This document shows, in pieces, positions 24,093 to 32,099 of a stretch of DNA of 64,000 bases. The DNA is taken from contig NZ_JAIWOY010000001.1 of the NCBI RefSeq assembly GCF_020216525.1, positions 124,001-188,000 of the forward strand, in the 5' to 3' direction. The position numbers were made by a program, and so were the translations under genes. The notes beneath the pieces were generated by a model that saw nothing but the letters and a program-made list of their open reading frames with translations, had not been told where the DNA came from and did no database searches. The first letter of the stretch is position 1. Every line of letters starts with the position of its first letter. This DNA is from Nocardioides nematodiphilus (GTDB lineage: Bacteria; Actinomycetota; Actinomycetes; Propionibacteriales; Nocardioidaceae).

Positions 24093-26023
24093 CGACGCCC
24101 GTCTCCGAGCTGCTGGCCGACGCCGTCGACGCCCTCGGCGGCAGCACCCGTGAGGGCCAGGTGCAGATGGCCGAGGCGGTCGCCGATGCCTTCGGCGCCA
24201 AGCAGCACCTGCTCGTCCAGGCCGGTACGGGCACCGGGAAGTCGCTCGCGTACCTCGTGCCGGCGCTGGTGCACGACAAGCGCGTCGTGGTCGCGACCGC
24301 GACCCTCGCGCTGCAGCACCAGCTCGTCGAGCGCGACCTGCCGCGACTGGTCAAGGCGCTCAAGGGCCGCAAGCTCGACACCTCGTACGCGGTCCTCAAG
24401 GGCCGCTCGAACTACGCATGCCTGCACCGGATCCGCGAGGGCGTCCCGGACGACCAGGGCACGCTGACGATGGACATCGCCATGGGCGACATGGCCAAGA
24501 AGGTCCTCGAGCTGCGCGAGTGGGCCGACGAGGAGGCCAACGACGGCGGGACGGGCGAGCGCGACAACGCGCCCCGGCACACCGACCGCGAGTGGCGCCA
24601 GGTCTCGGTCACCTCACGCGACTGCCTGACCGCGGCCAAGTGCCCGTTCGGCCAGGAGTGCTTCCCCGAGCGGGCGAAGGAGAAGGCCGCCAAGTCGCAC
24701 CTCATCGTCACCAACCACTCGCTGCTCGCGATCGATGCGATCGAGGGCATCCCGATGATCCCCGAGTACGACGCCGTGGTGATCGACGAGGCGCACGAGC
24801 TGGTCGCGCGGGTGACCCAGGCGGCCACCGGCGAGCTCACCTTCACCGATGTCGACCGGGCCGCGCGTCGCTCCAACCGGCACGTCGACGGCACCGAGGC
24901 CGACGACCTGGCCGACGCCGGCGACGCACTGAAGGCCGCGATGCAGGAGACGCGGGCCGGGCGCCTGGAGACGCTGCCGCTGGATCTCGCGGACGCGCTG
25001 ATCCTGGTCCGCGACGCGGCCCGGGCGTGCCTGTCGGCCTACCCGAAGCAGTCGTCGGAGGACGGCGCCGACCCCGGGCTGACCCAGGCCAAGGGCAGCG
25101 TGCAGGAGGTCTTCGAGATCGCCGAGCGGATGGCCGAGCACAAGGAGTCCGACGTGCTCTGGCTCGCCGAGGGAACCGAGCGGATCCCGCCGCGGCTGTG
25201 CATCGCGCCGCTGCAGGTGTGGGCGCAGATGCGCGAGCGGCTGCTGACGGACAAGACCGTGGTCTTCGCCTCGGCGACGCTGAAGCTGGGCGGCGACTTC
25301 GGCGTCGTCGCCGGCTCGCTCGGGCTGCGCAAGGACGACGAGGAGCTCCCGTGGCGTGGTCTCGACGTCGGCTCGCCGTTCGACTACGGCAAGCAGGGCA
25401 TCCTGTACGTCGCCCGCCACCTCCCCCAGCCGGGCCGCGACGGGATGGCGCCGGCGGTCCTCGACGAGATCGTCGAGCTGATCGACGCCGCCGACGGTCG
25501 GGCGCTGGGCCTGTTCTCCTCGCGGCGGGCGGCCGACGCGGCCGCGGAGGCCGTACGCAAGCGGCTGCCGCACCTGACCACGCTGGCGCAGGGCGACGCG
25601 CAGCTGCCCGAGCTGGCCGCGCAGTTCGTCTCCGACCCGCACACGGTGCTCTTCGGGACGCTGTCGCTGTGGCAGGGTCTCGACGTCCCGGGCGACACCT
25701 GCCAACTGGTGATGATCGACCGGATCCCGTTCCCGCGCCCCGACGACCCGCTGATGAGCGCGCGCCAGCAGGCCGCCGACAAGGCCGGCGGCAACGGCTT
25801 CATGCAGGTCGCGGCCACCCACGCCGCGCTCCTGCTCGCGCAGGGCACCGGCCGCCTGATCCGTACGACCTCGGACCGCGGCGTCGTCGCCATCCTCGAC
25901 CCGCGCCTGGCGACGGCGCGCTACGGCGGCTTCCTCAAGGCCAGCCTGCCGCCGATGTGGTCGACCACCGACCCCGCCATCGCCCGCCAGGCGCTCAAGC
26001 GGCTCGCCGCCGCGGCGAAGTAG
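24089..26023 (+). CDS. DinG/XPD-type Fe-S ATP-dependent DNA helicase
   Basis: 644 residues from GTG 24089, overlapping the protease stop. Walker A GTGTGKS is near residue 47 and DEAH near 233. Four cysteines between them (NYACLH, RDCLTAAKC, GQEC; about 110-191) match the Fe-S cluster of the XPD/DinG family. Motif VI QGTGRLIRT is near the C-terminus. Such helicases unwind 5' to 3' and resolve R-loops and G-quadruplexes. It has no N-terminal exonuclease domain. No LexA box was seen for this operon. Confidence 0.9.
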   Translation: MTTPVSELLADAVDALGGSTREGQVQMAEAVADAFGAKQHLLVQAGTGTGKSLAYLVPALVHDKRVVVATATLALQHQLVERDLPRLVKALKGRKLDTSYAVLKGRSNYACLHRIREGVPDDQGTLTMDIAMGDMAKKVLELREWADEEANDGGTGERDNAPRHTDREWRQVSVTSRDCLTAAKCPFGQECFPERAKEKAAKSHLIVTNHSLLAIDAIEGIPMIPEYDAVVIDEAHELVARVTQAATGELTFTDVDRAARRSNRHVDGTEADDLADAGDALKAAMQETRAGRLETLPLDLADALILVRDAARACLSAYPKQSSEDGADPGLTQAKGSVQEVFEIAERMAEHKESDVLWLAEGTERIPPRLCIAPLQVWAQMRERLLTDKTVVFASATLKLGGDFGVVAGSLGLRKDDEELPWRGLDVGSPFDYGKQGILYVARHLPQPGRDGMAPAVLDEIVELIDAADGRALGLFSSRRAADAAAEAVRKRLPHLTTLAQGDAQLPELAAQFVSDPHTVLFGTLSLWQGLDVPGDTCQLVMIDRIPFPRPDDPLMSARQQAADKAGGNGFMQVAATHAALLLAQGTGRLIRTTSDRGVVAILDPRLATARYGGFLKASLPPMWSTTDPAIARQALKRLAAAAK

Positions 26024-26042
26024 CGACACGGCACGCGGCCCT

Positions 26043-26112
26043 TGTAACGCGGTGTTACAGGCTGTTCTGCGGTGCTGCAGCACCGCACAACACGGTGTAA
26101 CACCGCGTTACA
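26043..26112. repeat. 70-bp nested palindrome between the helicase gene and serA
   Basis: TGTAACGCGGTGTTACA (26043-26059) and its exact reverse complement (26096-26112) flank TGCGGTGCTGCAGCACCGCA (26068-26087), itself a perfect 20-bp palindrome; all share one centre at 26077.5. Each 17-mer is also internally symmetric (TGTAAC-N5-GTTACA). The inner gaps pair partly as well. It may be a terminator, an operator pair or a protein-loading site. Confidence 0.8.
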
Positions 26113-26250
26113 TGCCAGCGGCGGCGGACGCAGCCGCATCGCACCATCGCCTCGGCGACAACGACGCCGTATCAACGCCCGGCCCGTGTCCCGTCCCACC
26201 AGGCGTCGACGACTGAGCCCCATCAGCGGCGGCCCCCTAGAATTCACGGT
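26113..26250. other. Leader region of serA
   Basis: These 138 bases between the nested palindrome and the serA GTG hold no gene and no motif I could identify. They probably contain the serA promoter. Confidence 0.4.
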
Positions 26251-27453
26251 GTGAAGGTGCTGCTGCTTGAGAACATCCATCAGGTCGCTGTCGAGAACCT
26301 CGAGCGAGCCGGCTACGAAGTCGAGCTCCGCCAGGCGAGCATGTCCGAGGACGAGCTCATCGCCGCGCTGCCCGGAGTCGCGATGCTCGGCATCCGCTCC
26401 AACACCCACATCACCCAGAAGGTCCTGGACAACGCTCCGGACCTGCTGGCGATCGGGTGCTTCTGCATCGGCACCAACCAGGTCGACCTGGCCGCCGCGG
26501 CGGCCAAGGGCGTCGCGGTGTTCAACGCGCCGTACTCCAACACCCGCTCGGTCGTCGAGCTCGTGATCGCCGAGATCATCAGCCTCGCGCGCCGCCTGCC
26601 GGACAAGACCCAGAAGATGCACGCCGGCATCTGGGACAAGTCCGCCAAGGGCAGCCACGAGGTCCGCGGCCGCACGCTCGGCATCGTCGGGTACGGCAAC
26701 ATCGGCACCCAGCTCTCCAACCTCGCCGAGGCGCTCGGCCTCAACGTCATCTTCTTCGACGTCGCCGACCGGCTGCGCCACGGCAACGCCCGCCGGATGC
26801 CGTCCCTCGAGGCGCTCCTGGCCGAGGCCGACGTCGTCTCGCTGCACGTCGACGGGCGCCCGGGCAACGCCGGCATCTTCGGCGACGAGCAGTTCCGCCT
26901 GATGAAGCCGCGCTCGATCTTCATCAACGCCGCCCGCGGCATGGTCGTCGACACCACCTCGCTGCGCGAGCACATCCTGTCCGGCCACATCGCCGGCGCC
27001 GCGCTCGACGTGTTCCCGGTCGAGCCGAAGGCCCAGGGCGACGAGTTCGAGTCGCCGCTGCGCGGGCTCGACAACGTCATCCTCACCCCGCACGTCGGTG
27101 GCTCGACGCAGGAGGCGCAGGAGGAGATCGGCTACTTCGTCTCCAACAAGCTGCGCGACTTCGACCAGCTGGGCTCGACCGCACTGAGCGTCGACCTGCC
27201 GGCCGCCCAGGCGCCGGAGCTGACCGAGGGCCACCACCGGATCGCCTACCTGCACATCAACGTCCCCGGCGTGCTGGCCGAGGTCAACAACGTGCTGGCC
27301 GCCGAGGGCGCCAACGTCACGGGCCAGTACCTCGCGACCAAGGGCGAGCAGGGCTACGTCGTCACCGACACCAGCGAGCCGGTCTCCGAGGCCGCCCTCA
27401 GCAAGCTGCAGGACTCGCCGCACACGATCTGGCTGCGTTCCTACAGCGCCTGA
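26251..27453 (+). CDS. serA: D-3-phosphoglycerate dehydrogenase, short ACT-domain type
   Basis: 400 residues from GTG 26251. It catalyses the NAD-dependent first step of serine synthesis. The Rossmann motif is GIVGYGNIGTQLSNLAEALG, and the catalytic Arg, Glu and His are in INAARG, the following helix and TPHVGGST. The C-terminal ACT domain (HINVPGVLAEVNNVLAAEGANVTGQYLAT) allows serine feedback. At 400 residues it is the Escherichia coli-like form rather than the ~530-residue mycobacterial type, which is notable for an actinobacterium. A perfect 15-bp terminator follows. Confidence 0.93.
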   Translation: MKVLLLENIHQVAVENLERAGYEVELRQASMSEDELIAALPGVAMLGIRSNTHITQKVLDNAPDLLAIGCFCIGTNQVDLAAAAAKGVAVFNAPYSNTRSVVELVIAEIISLARRLPDKTQKMHAGIWDKSAKGSHEVRGRTLGIVGYGNIGTQLSNLAEALGLNVIFFDVADRLRHGNARRMPSLEALLAEADVVSLHVDGRPGNAGIFGDEQFRLMKPRSIFINAARGMVVDTTSLREHILSGHIAGAALDVFPVEPKAQGDEFESPLRGLDNVILTPHVGGSTQEAQEEIGYFVSNKLRDFDQLGSTALSVDLPAAQAPELTEGHHRIAYLHINVPGVLAEVNNVLAAEGANVTGQYLATKGEQGYVVTDTSEPVSEAALSKLQDSPHTIWLRSYSA

Positions 27454-27470
27454 CGCGCCACGCTCCACCC

Positions 27471-27513
27471 TCGGCCGGAGGATCCATCGCGGATCCTCCG
27501 GCCGATCTCTTTC
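27471..27513 (+). terminator. Terminator after serA
   Basis: TCGGCCGGAGGATCC (27471-27485) pairs perfectly with GGATCCTCCGGCCGA (27491-27505) around ATCGC, followed by TCTCTTTC. Confidence 0.8.
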
Positions 27514-27566
27514 GTACCCGAACGACGATTGGGTCTTTGCCATCGTGGCCCCGGATGATCTGACCC

Positions 27567-28745
27567 GTGAGTCTGGGGAACTACGCCGCGCTGATGCGCA
27601 ACCCGACCGTGCGCAACATCCTGGTCCTCGGCTTCGTCATCCGGGTCCCGATCTGGGCCTGCAACATCGCGATCACGCTGCACGTGGTCAACCACCTGCA
27701 CCGCTCCTACACCCAGGCCGGCGCGGTCACGATGGCCTCGGCCCTGGCGTTGGCGCTCAGCAACCCGTGGCGCGGCCGGCTGGTCGACCGGATCGGCGTC
27801 CGCCGGGCGATCGCGCCCTCCCTGGTGGTGACCGCGCTCGCGTGGGGTGTCGCCCCCTGGGTGGGCTACTGGCCGATGCTCGTGCTGGTCGTCGTCGCGG
27901 GACTGTTCGCGGTGCCGACCTTCGCGATCGTGCGCGCGGTGCTCATCTCCAGCGTGAGCGACCAGCAGCGCACCTCAGCACTGGCCATCGACTCGGTCGT
28001 GACCGAGGCCTCCTACATGGTCGGCCCGATCCTGGGCGTCATGGCAGCGACCTACCTGCCGACCACCTGGGCGCTGCTGCTGTGCCAGGCCGCCTCCGTC
28101 GCCGCGGCGGCCCTGCTGTGGCTGAACAATCCCTCGGTGAGCGGTGACGCGATCGCCGAGGAGGAGGCACAGCACGCCCCGGTGCGCAGCTGGCTGACGC
28201 CTCAGGTGGGCCTGATCCTGGTCGCCAGCGCGGCCGCGACCCTGATCCTGACCAGTGAGGAGCTCGGCTCCGTCGCGGCGATGCGCTCGATGGGGCACAG
28301 CGGCTGGCTCGGCTGGGAGCTCGCCCTGTGGGGCGCGGGCTCGGCGATCGGCGGACTGACGTACGGCGTCCTGCATCGCCATCCGCCCACGGGCGTCCTG
28401 CTCGCGCTGCTGGGCGCCACCACCGCGCTGGTCGCGGTCGCCCCGAACACGACGTGGTTCACCGTGCTGCTCTTCCTCAGCGGTGTCTTCTGCGCCCCCA
28501 CGATCACCGCGACCGCCGACGACCTGTCCCGGCTGGTGCCGCGCGCCGTGCGCAGCGAGTCGATGGGCTGGCACGGTGCCGCTCTCACCCTGGGCAGCGC
28601 CGTCGGAGCGCCGATCGTCGGGTGGGTGATGGACGAGGGCGGCTGGGCGCGCGGCTTCCTCGCCGGCGGCCTGGCGGGGCTCGCGATCGCCCTGCTCAGC
28701 CTCGGCGCCGTCGCCCGGCACACCAGCAGCCAGGCGCGTGGTTGA
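27567..28745 (+). CDS. MFS transporter
   Basis: 392 residues from GTG 27567 with about twelve hydrophobic helices. The loop NPWRGRLVDRIGVRRAIAPSLVV after helix 2 is the MFS motif A equivalent. A central loop (SVSGDAIAEEEAQHAPVRSWLTP) separates the two halves. It is probably a drug or metabolite exporter; nothing in the sequence or neighbours identifies the substrate. The 3' end runs into the ribosome region of the next small gene. Confidence 0.85.
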   Translation: MSLGNYAALMRNPTVRNILVLGFVIRVPIWACNIAITLHVVNHLHRSYTQAGAVTMASALALALSNPWRGRLVDRIGVRRAIAPSLVVTALAWGVAPWVGYWPMLVLVVVAGLFAVPTFAIVRAVLISSVSDQQRTSALAIDSVVTEASYMVGPILGVMAATYLPTTWALLLCQAASVAAAALLWLNNPSVSGDAIAEEEAQHAPVRSWLTPQVGLILVASAAATLILTSEELGSVAAMRSMGHSGWLGWELALWGAGSAIGGLTYGVLHRHPPTGVLLALLGATTALVAVAPNTTWFTVLLFLSGVFCAPTITATADDLSRLVPRAVRSESMGWHGAALTLGSAVGAPIVGWVMDEGGWARGFLAGGLAGLAIALLSLGAVARHTSSQARG

Positions 28746-28767
28746 ACGGTTTGGGAGGATGGGGGCG

Positions 28768-29112
28768 ATGGATGCCGCTCACCTGCTCGACGCCCGCGCT
28801 CGCGTGCTCGCCGACCTGACCGCCCGCAACCTCGCCGGCCCCGTCGCCGTCTCCGCTCTGGAGGACGCGATCTCCGAACGGGGATGGTGGGTCGATCAGT
28901 GGCCGGCGGGCGTCCAGTACGTCGCCGGGCTGATCGCCCAGGACGTCCAGGACGCCCTCTTCGCCGACGTCGGGCGCTGGCCGGTGTGCGAGCACTGCCC
29001 CGCGGAGGCGCCGGTGCACTCGCTCTTCATCTCCCCCGACCTCGGCGGGCCGGACCCGGTCTGGGTCTGCGAGGAGAGCGGTACGGAGATCGCGCCGCTC
29101 GGCGGTCTCTGA
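28768..29112 (+). CDS. Hypothetical acidic protein with a CxxC pair
   Basis: 114 residues from ATG 28768 (MDAAHLLDAR), preceded by GGGAGG at usable spacing; ATG 28759 is an alternative. The N-terminal half is helical, then CEHCP and WVCEES supply three cysteines that could bind a metal. The tail ends EIAPLGGL. No family recognised. It follows the MFS gene closely and converges on the GntR gene. Confidence 0.55.
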   Translation: MDAAHLLDARARVLADLTARNLAGPVAVSALEDAISERGWWVDQWPAGVQYVAGLIAQDVQDALFADVGRWPVCEHCPAEAPVHSLFISPDLGGPDPVWVCEESGTEIAPLGGL

Positions 29113-29126
29113 CCGCGCCGCGCGGA

Positions 29127-29843
29127 CTACTCGCTCTGGCCGAGCTGCAGCCGCAGCGTGAACCGGTCGGCGCGGAAGGTCGAGCGGGAGACCTCGACGA
29201 CCTTCTCCTCGGCGAAGGCGCGCCGCTGCTGACGCAGCACGGGCGCACCGGCGTCCACCTCGAGGTGCACGGCCTCCTCCTCGGTGGCGAGGTCGGCGTT
29301 GACGTTGTCCTCGGCCCAGGTCGGGCGCATGCCGCGGTCGCCGAGCTCGTCGTACAGGGAGACCGGCATGCCGCTCTGGAGGAAGCCGGGCAGGAGGATC
29401 TCGTTGAGGTACGCGTCCTCGATGCACATCGGCATCGCGTCGGCGCGACGCAGACGCCGCCAGTGGATCACCGCGTCGCCGGGGGTGAGGCCGAGGGCGC
29501 GCGCGACGCCGGGGCCGGCCTGCTCGAGGCGGGCCAGCAGGGTGACCGACTCGGGCAGCATCCCGCGACGGCGCATGTCCTCGCTGAAGCTCAGCACCGG
29601 GGTGGGCGCGCGGCGGGGCCGGGCGACGAAGGTGCCGCGGCCGGGGATCCGCTCCAGCAGACCCTCGACGACCAGCGCGTCCATGGCCTGCCGGACGGTC
29701 ATCCGGGCGACGCCGAAGAGGTTGACGAGCTCACGCTCCGAGGGGGCGGCGGACCCGGGGATGCTGCCGGCGACCAAGGCCCGGACGTACTCACGCACTT
29801 TCACGTGCTTGAGTGACTGCGCCCCCACGCTTACCCCTTCCAT
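29127..29843 (-). CDS. GntR-family regulator with UTRA domain (HutC type)
   Basis: 238 residues from ATG 29843. The winged helix is VREYVRALVAGSIPGSAAPSERELVNLFGVARMTVRQAMDALVVEGLLERIPGRGTFVA. The UTRA effector domain follows (LSFSEDMRRRGMLPESV... HWRRLRRADAMPMCIEDAYLNEILLPGFL... RSTFRADRFTLRLQL). HutC-type proteins sense sugars, amino-acid derivatives or fatty acids. It is divergent from alkB; a LexA box lies between the two, which could tie this regulator to DNA damage as well. Confidence 0.88.
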   Translation of the reverse strand: MEGVSVGAQSLKHVKVREYVRALVAGSIPGSAAPSERELVNLFGVARMTVRQAMDALVVEGLLERIPGRGTFVARPRRAPTPVLSFSEDMRRRGMLPESVTLLARLEQAGPGVARALGLTPGDAVIHWRRLRRADAMPMCIEDAYLNEILLPGFLQSGMPVSLYDELGDRGMRPTWAEDNVNADLATEEEAVHLEVDAGAPVLRQQRRAFAEEKVVEVSRSTFRADRFTLRLQLGQSE

Positions 29844-29896
29844 GACGGACCCACGGTAGGACGGCACGACACGCCGCGTCCCGGGAATGGGGAAGT

Positions 29897-29912
29897 TCGA
29901 ACGTCTGTTCGA
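29897..29912. promoter_or_regulatory. LexA box between the GntR gene and alkB
   Basis: TCGAACGTCTGTTCGA is a full 6+6 palindrome of the form GAAC-N4-GTTC, 21 bases before the alkB start and 53 bases before the GntR start. It fits the actinobacterial LexA consensus better than one of the sites at lexA itself. Confidence 0.75.
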
Positions 29913-29933
29913 CGGGCGGAGTACCGTGGAGCC

Positions 29934-30557
29934 ATGGACTTCCAGAGCACGCTCTTCGCCGCCGAGGTCACCACCGGGGACGCCAGCCCCCGCTGCGACG
30001 GTCTGGTCCGCACGACGCTCAGCGACGGCGCATGGATCGACGTCGCGCGCGGCTGGCTGCCCGCCGCGGACGACGTCTTCGACACCCTGCGCAGCGTCGT
30101 GCCGTGGCGCGCGGAGCGCCGCCAGATGTACGAGCGGATGGTCGACGTACCGCGGCTCGTGCACACCTACCTGGCCGGCGACGAGCTCCCCCACCCGATG
30201 CTCGTCGCCGCCAGGGAGTCGCTCAGCGAGCACTACCTGCCCGAGCTGGGCGAGCGGTTCCGTACGGCGGGGTGCTGCTTCTACCGCGACGGCAACGACT
30301 CGGTCGCGTGGCACGGCGACAAGATCGGCAAGGGCCGCTCCGCGGACACCATGGTCGCGATCGTCTCGCTCGGTGACCCTCGCCGGCTCGCCCTACGCCC
30401 CGTCGGCGGAGGTGCCTCGATCAGCGTCGAGATGGGGCACGGCGACCTGGTGGTGATGGGCGGCAGCTGCCAGCGCACCTGGGAGCACGCCGTGCCGAAG
30501 GTCGCCCATGCCGGGCCGCGGATGTCGGTGCAGTTCCGACCGCTGAACGTCTTCTGA
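29934..30557 (+). CDS. alkB: 2-oxoglutarate/Fe(II)-dependent DNA dealkylase AlkB
   Basis: 207 residues from ATG 29934. The jelly-roll dioxygenase carries HGD in AWHGDKIGKG, the second His in WEHAVPK and the 2-oxoglutarate Arg pair in RMSVQFRPL. CCFYRDGNDSVAWH is the AlkB nucleotide-recognition segment. It oxidatively removes alkyl groups from bases such as 1-methyladenine. The LexA box directly upstream suggests SOS control rather than the Ada control known in enterobacteria. Confidence 0.93.
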   Translation: MDFQSTLFAAEVTTGDASPRCDGLVRTTLSDGAWIDVARGWLPAADDVFDTLRSVVPWRAERRQMYERMVDVPRLVHTYLAGDELPHPMLVAARESLSEHYLPELGERFRTAGCCFYRDGNDSVAWHGDKIGKGRSADTMVAIVSLGDPRRLALRPVGGGASISVEMGHGDLVVMGGSCQRTWEHAVPKVAHAGPRMSVQFRPLNVF

Positions 30558-30566
30558 GCCGCGCCG

Positions 30567-31478
30567 CTACGGCACGTTGTAGGACGACAGCAGCGGGTAG
30601 TGCTGCCCGATGTCGAAGCGCGACTGGCGCAGCACCCGCACCGACGCGGCCGGCTGCAGCGCGTAGATCGCGTCGAGGTAGGAGCCGTTGCCGGTGGACG
30701 TCCCTCGACCCGGCTTGATCCGGCCTCGCGTCTCCCAGGAGGCCACCAGGTGGTGGCGGTGCAGGTGGGAGTAGGCGAGCGCACGGCGGTGCAGCTCCTT
30801 GTCCGCCATGTAGTTGTCGTTGAAGTCGCCGAGGACCCAGACGCGGCCGCCGGACCAGCTGCGCTCGGTCGCGATGATCCGGTCCAGGCCCTTGACCTGG
30901 TCCTTGTACATCCGGACCCGGCGCGGCACGCCCTTGACCGGCTTCCCCTTGTCGACCGCCTGGTGGAGCATGTGCACGTCGATCACCGACAGCACCTGGC
31001 CGGTGGCGCGGTTGCGCAGCCGGGCCACCGTGGCCTTCTTGGTCGGCTGCCAGATCGTCCCGCGTCCGGTCGGGGCCTCGACCCTGCGTCCTGCCGCCAT
31101 CGGCGCGGAGCGGCCGCCCACCAGGCTGTAGAGGGAGTCGTTCCACAGGATCGGGTCCTGGGTGTGCCGCGGGACGTAGCTCCCGATCCCGGGCAGCCCC
31201 TCCAGGACCTCCTTCTTCGCCTTCCCGGCGACCTCCTGCATGCCGGCGATGTCGGTGTACGGGAGGAACTGCCCGACCGCGGTGCGCCAGGTGTCGAGCG
31301 GCACGTCGGCGTCGAGGTTGAAGGTGCCGATGCGCAGCGCCGTCGAGCGGGCGTGGGCCTGGAGCGGTGCGGGATCGGCTGCGGCCGCGGAGGCCGACGG
31401 CTGGCCGGAGAGCAGCAGAGCACTGATCCCACCAGCCAGCAGGACGGATCGCAGCACCGAGAAGCGTTGAGTCGTCAT
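30567..31478 (-). CDS. Secreted endonuclease/exonuclease/phosphatase-family protein
   Basis: 303 residues. A signal peptide (SVLLAGGISALLLSGQPSASAAA) precedes an EEP fold: IGTFNLD (Asn), MQEV (Glu), DVHMLH, LGDFND (Asp-Asn) and a C-terminal QHYPL in place of the common SDHxP, keeping the His. Substrate could be nucleic acid or phospholipid/inositol phosphate. It converges on alkB nine bases away. Confidence 0.75.
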   Translation of the reverse strand: MTTQRFSVLRSVLLAGGISALLLSGQPSASAAAADPAPLQAHARSTALRIGTFNLDADVPLDTWRTAVGQFLPYTDIAGMQEVAGKAKKEVLEGLPGIGSYVPRHTQDPILWNDSLYSLVGGRSAPMAAGRRVEAPTGRGTIWQPTKKATVARLRNRATGQVLSVIDVHMLHQAVDKGKPVKGVPRRVRMYKDQVKGLDRIIATERSWSGGRVWVLGDFNDNYMADKELHRRALAYSHLHRHHLVASWETRGRIKPGRGTSTGNGSYLDAIYALQPAASVRVLRQSRFDIGQHYPLLSSYNVP

Positions 31479-31515
31479 GGATCGATGATGACCACAGACG
31501 GCGTCGTACGACGAA

Positions 31516-32076
31516 TCAGAACTGCACGGTCGGGGCCTGCTGCTGGCCGGCGGGCGCCTGGTAGAAGTCGCGCTTGCCGACGCCGGCGACGCCGCTGAAG
31601 AGCATCCACGGGATCGTGACGACCAGCTTGTTCAGCGTCGCGACGGCGTCGTTGTAGAACTGGCGCGCGAAGGCGAGCTGGTTCTCGGTGTCGGCGAGCT
31701 GCTTCTGCAGCTCCAGGAAGTTCTGGTTGGCCTTGAGGTCGGGGTAGGCCTCGGCGGTGGCGTTGAGCCTCACCAGCGCGCCCTGCAGCTCCGCGTCGGC
31801 GGCGGCCTTGGCGGGCACGTTCGAGCCGGCGGCCGCGGTGGCGACCGAGGCACGGGCGCGCGTGACCTCCTCGAGCACCTCGCGCTCGTGCGCGGCGTAC
31901 CCCTTGACGGTCTCGACGAGGTTGGGGACCAGCTCGGCGCGGCGGGTGAGCTGCACGTCGATGCCGCCGAGCGCCTCCTGCGCGGCGACGTCACTGGTGC
32001 GCAGCCTGTTGAAGCCGACCACGCCGAAGAGCGCGAGCAGCACCACGACGACGATGACGATGATGGCGATGACCAT
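31516..32076 (-). CDS. LemA family protein
   Basis: 186 residues from ATG 32076. One N-terminal transmembrane helix (MVIAIIVIVVVVLLALFGVVGFNRLRT) leads to the LemA helical domain: DVQLTRRAELVPNLVETVKGYAAHEREVLEEVTRAR and AYPDLKANQNFLELQKQLADTENQLAFARQFYNDAV. The tail QAPAGQQQAPTVQF is usual. It follows the DUF2207 gene by 23 bases; LemA and TPM/DUF2207 proteins are often neighbours. Function is not established. Confidence 0.92.
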   Translation of the reverse strand: MVIAIIVIVVVVLLALFGVVGFNRLRTSDVAAQEALGGIDVQLTRRAELVPNLVETVKGYAAHEREVLEEVTRARASVATAAAGSNVPAKAAADAELQGALVRLNATAEAYPDLKANQNFLELQKQLADTENQLAFARQFYNDAVATLNKLVVTIPWMLFSGVAGVGKRDFYQAPAGQQQAPTVQF

Positions 32077-32099
32077 GTTGTTGTCCTTGTTCTCGAGGG

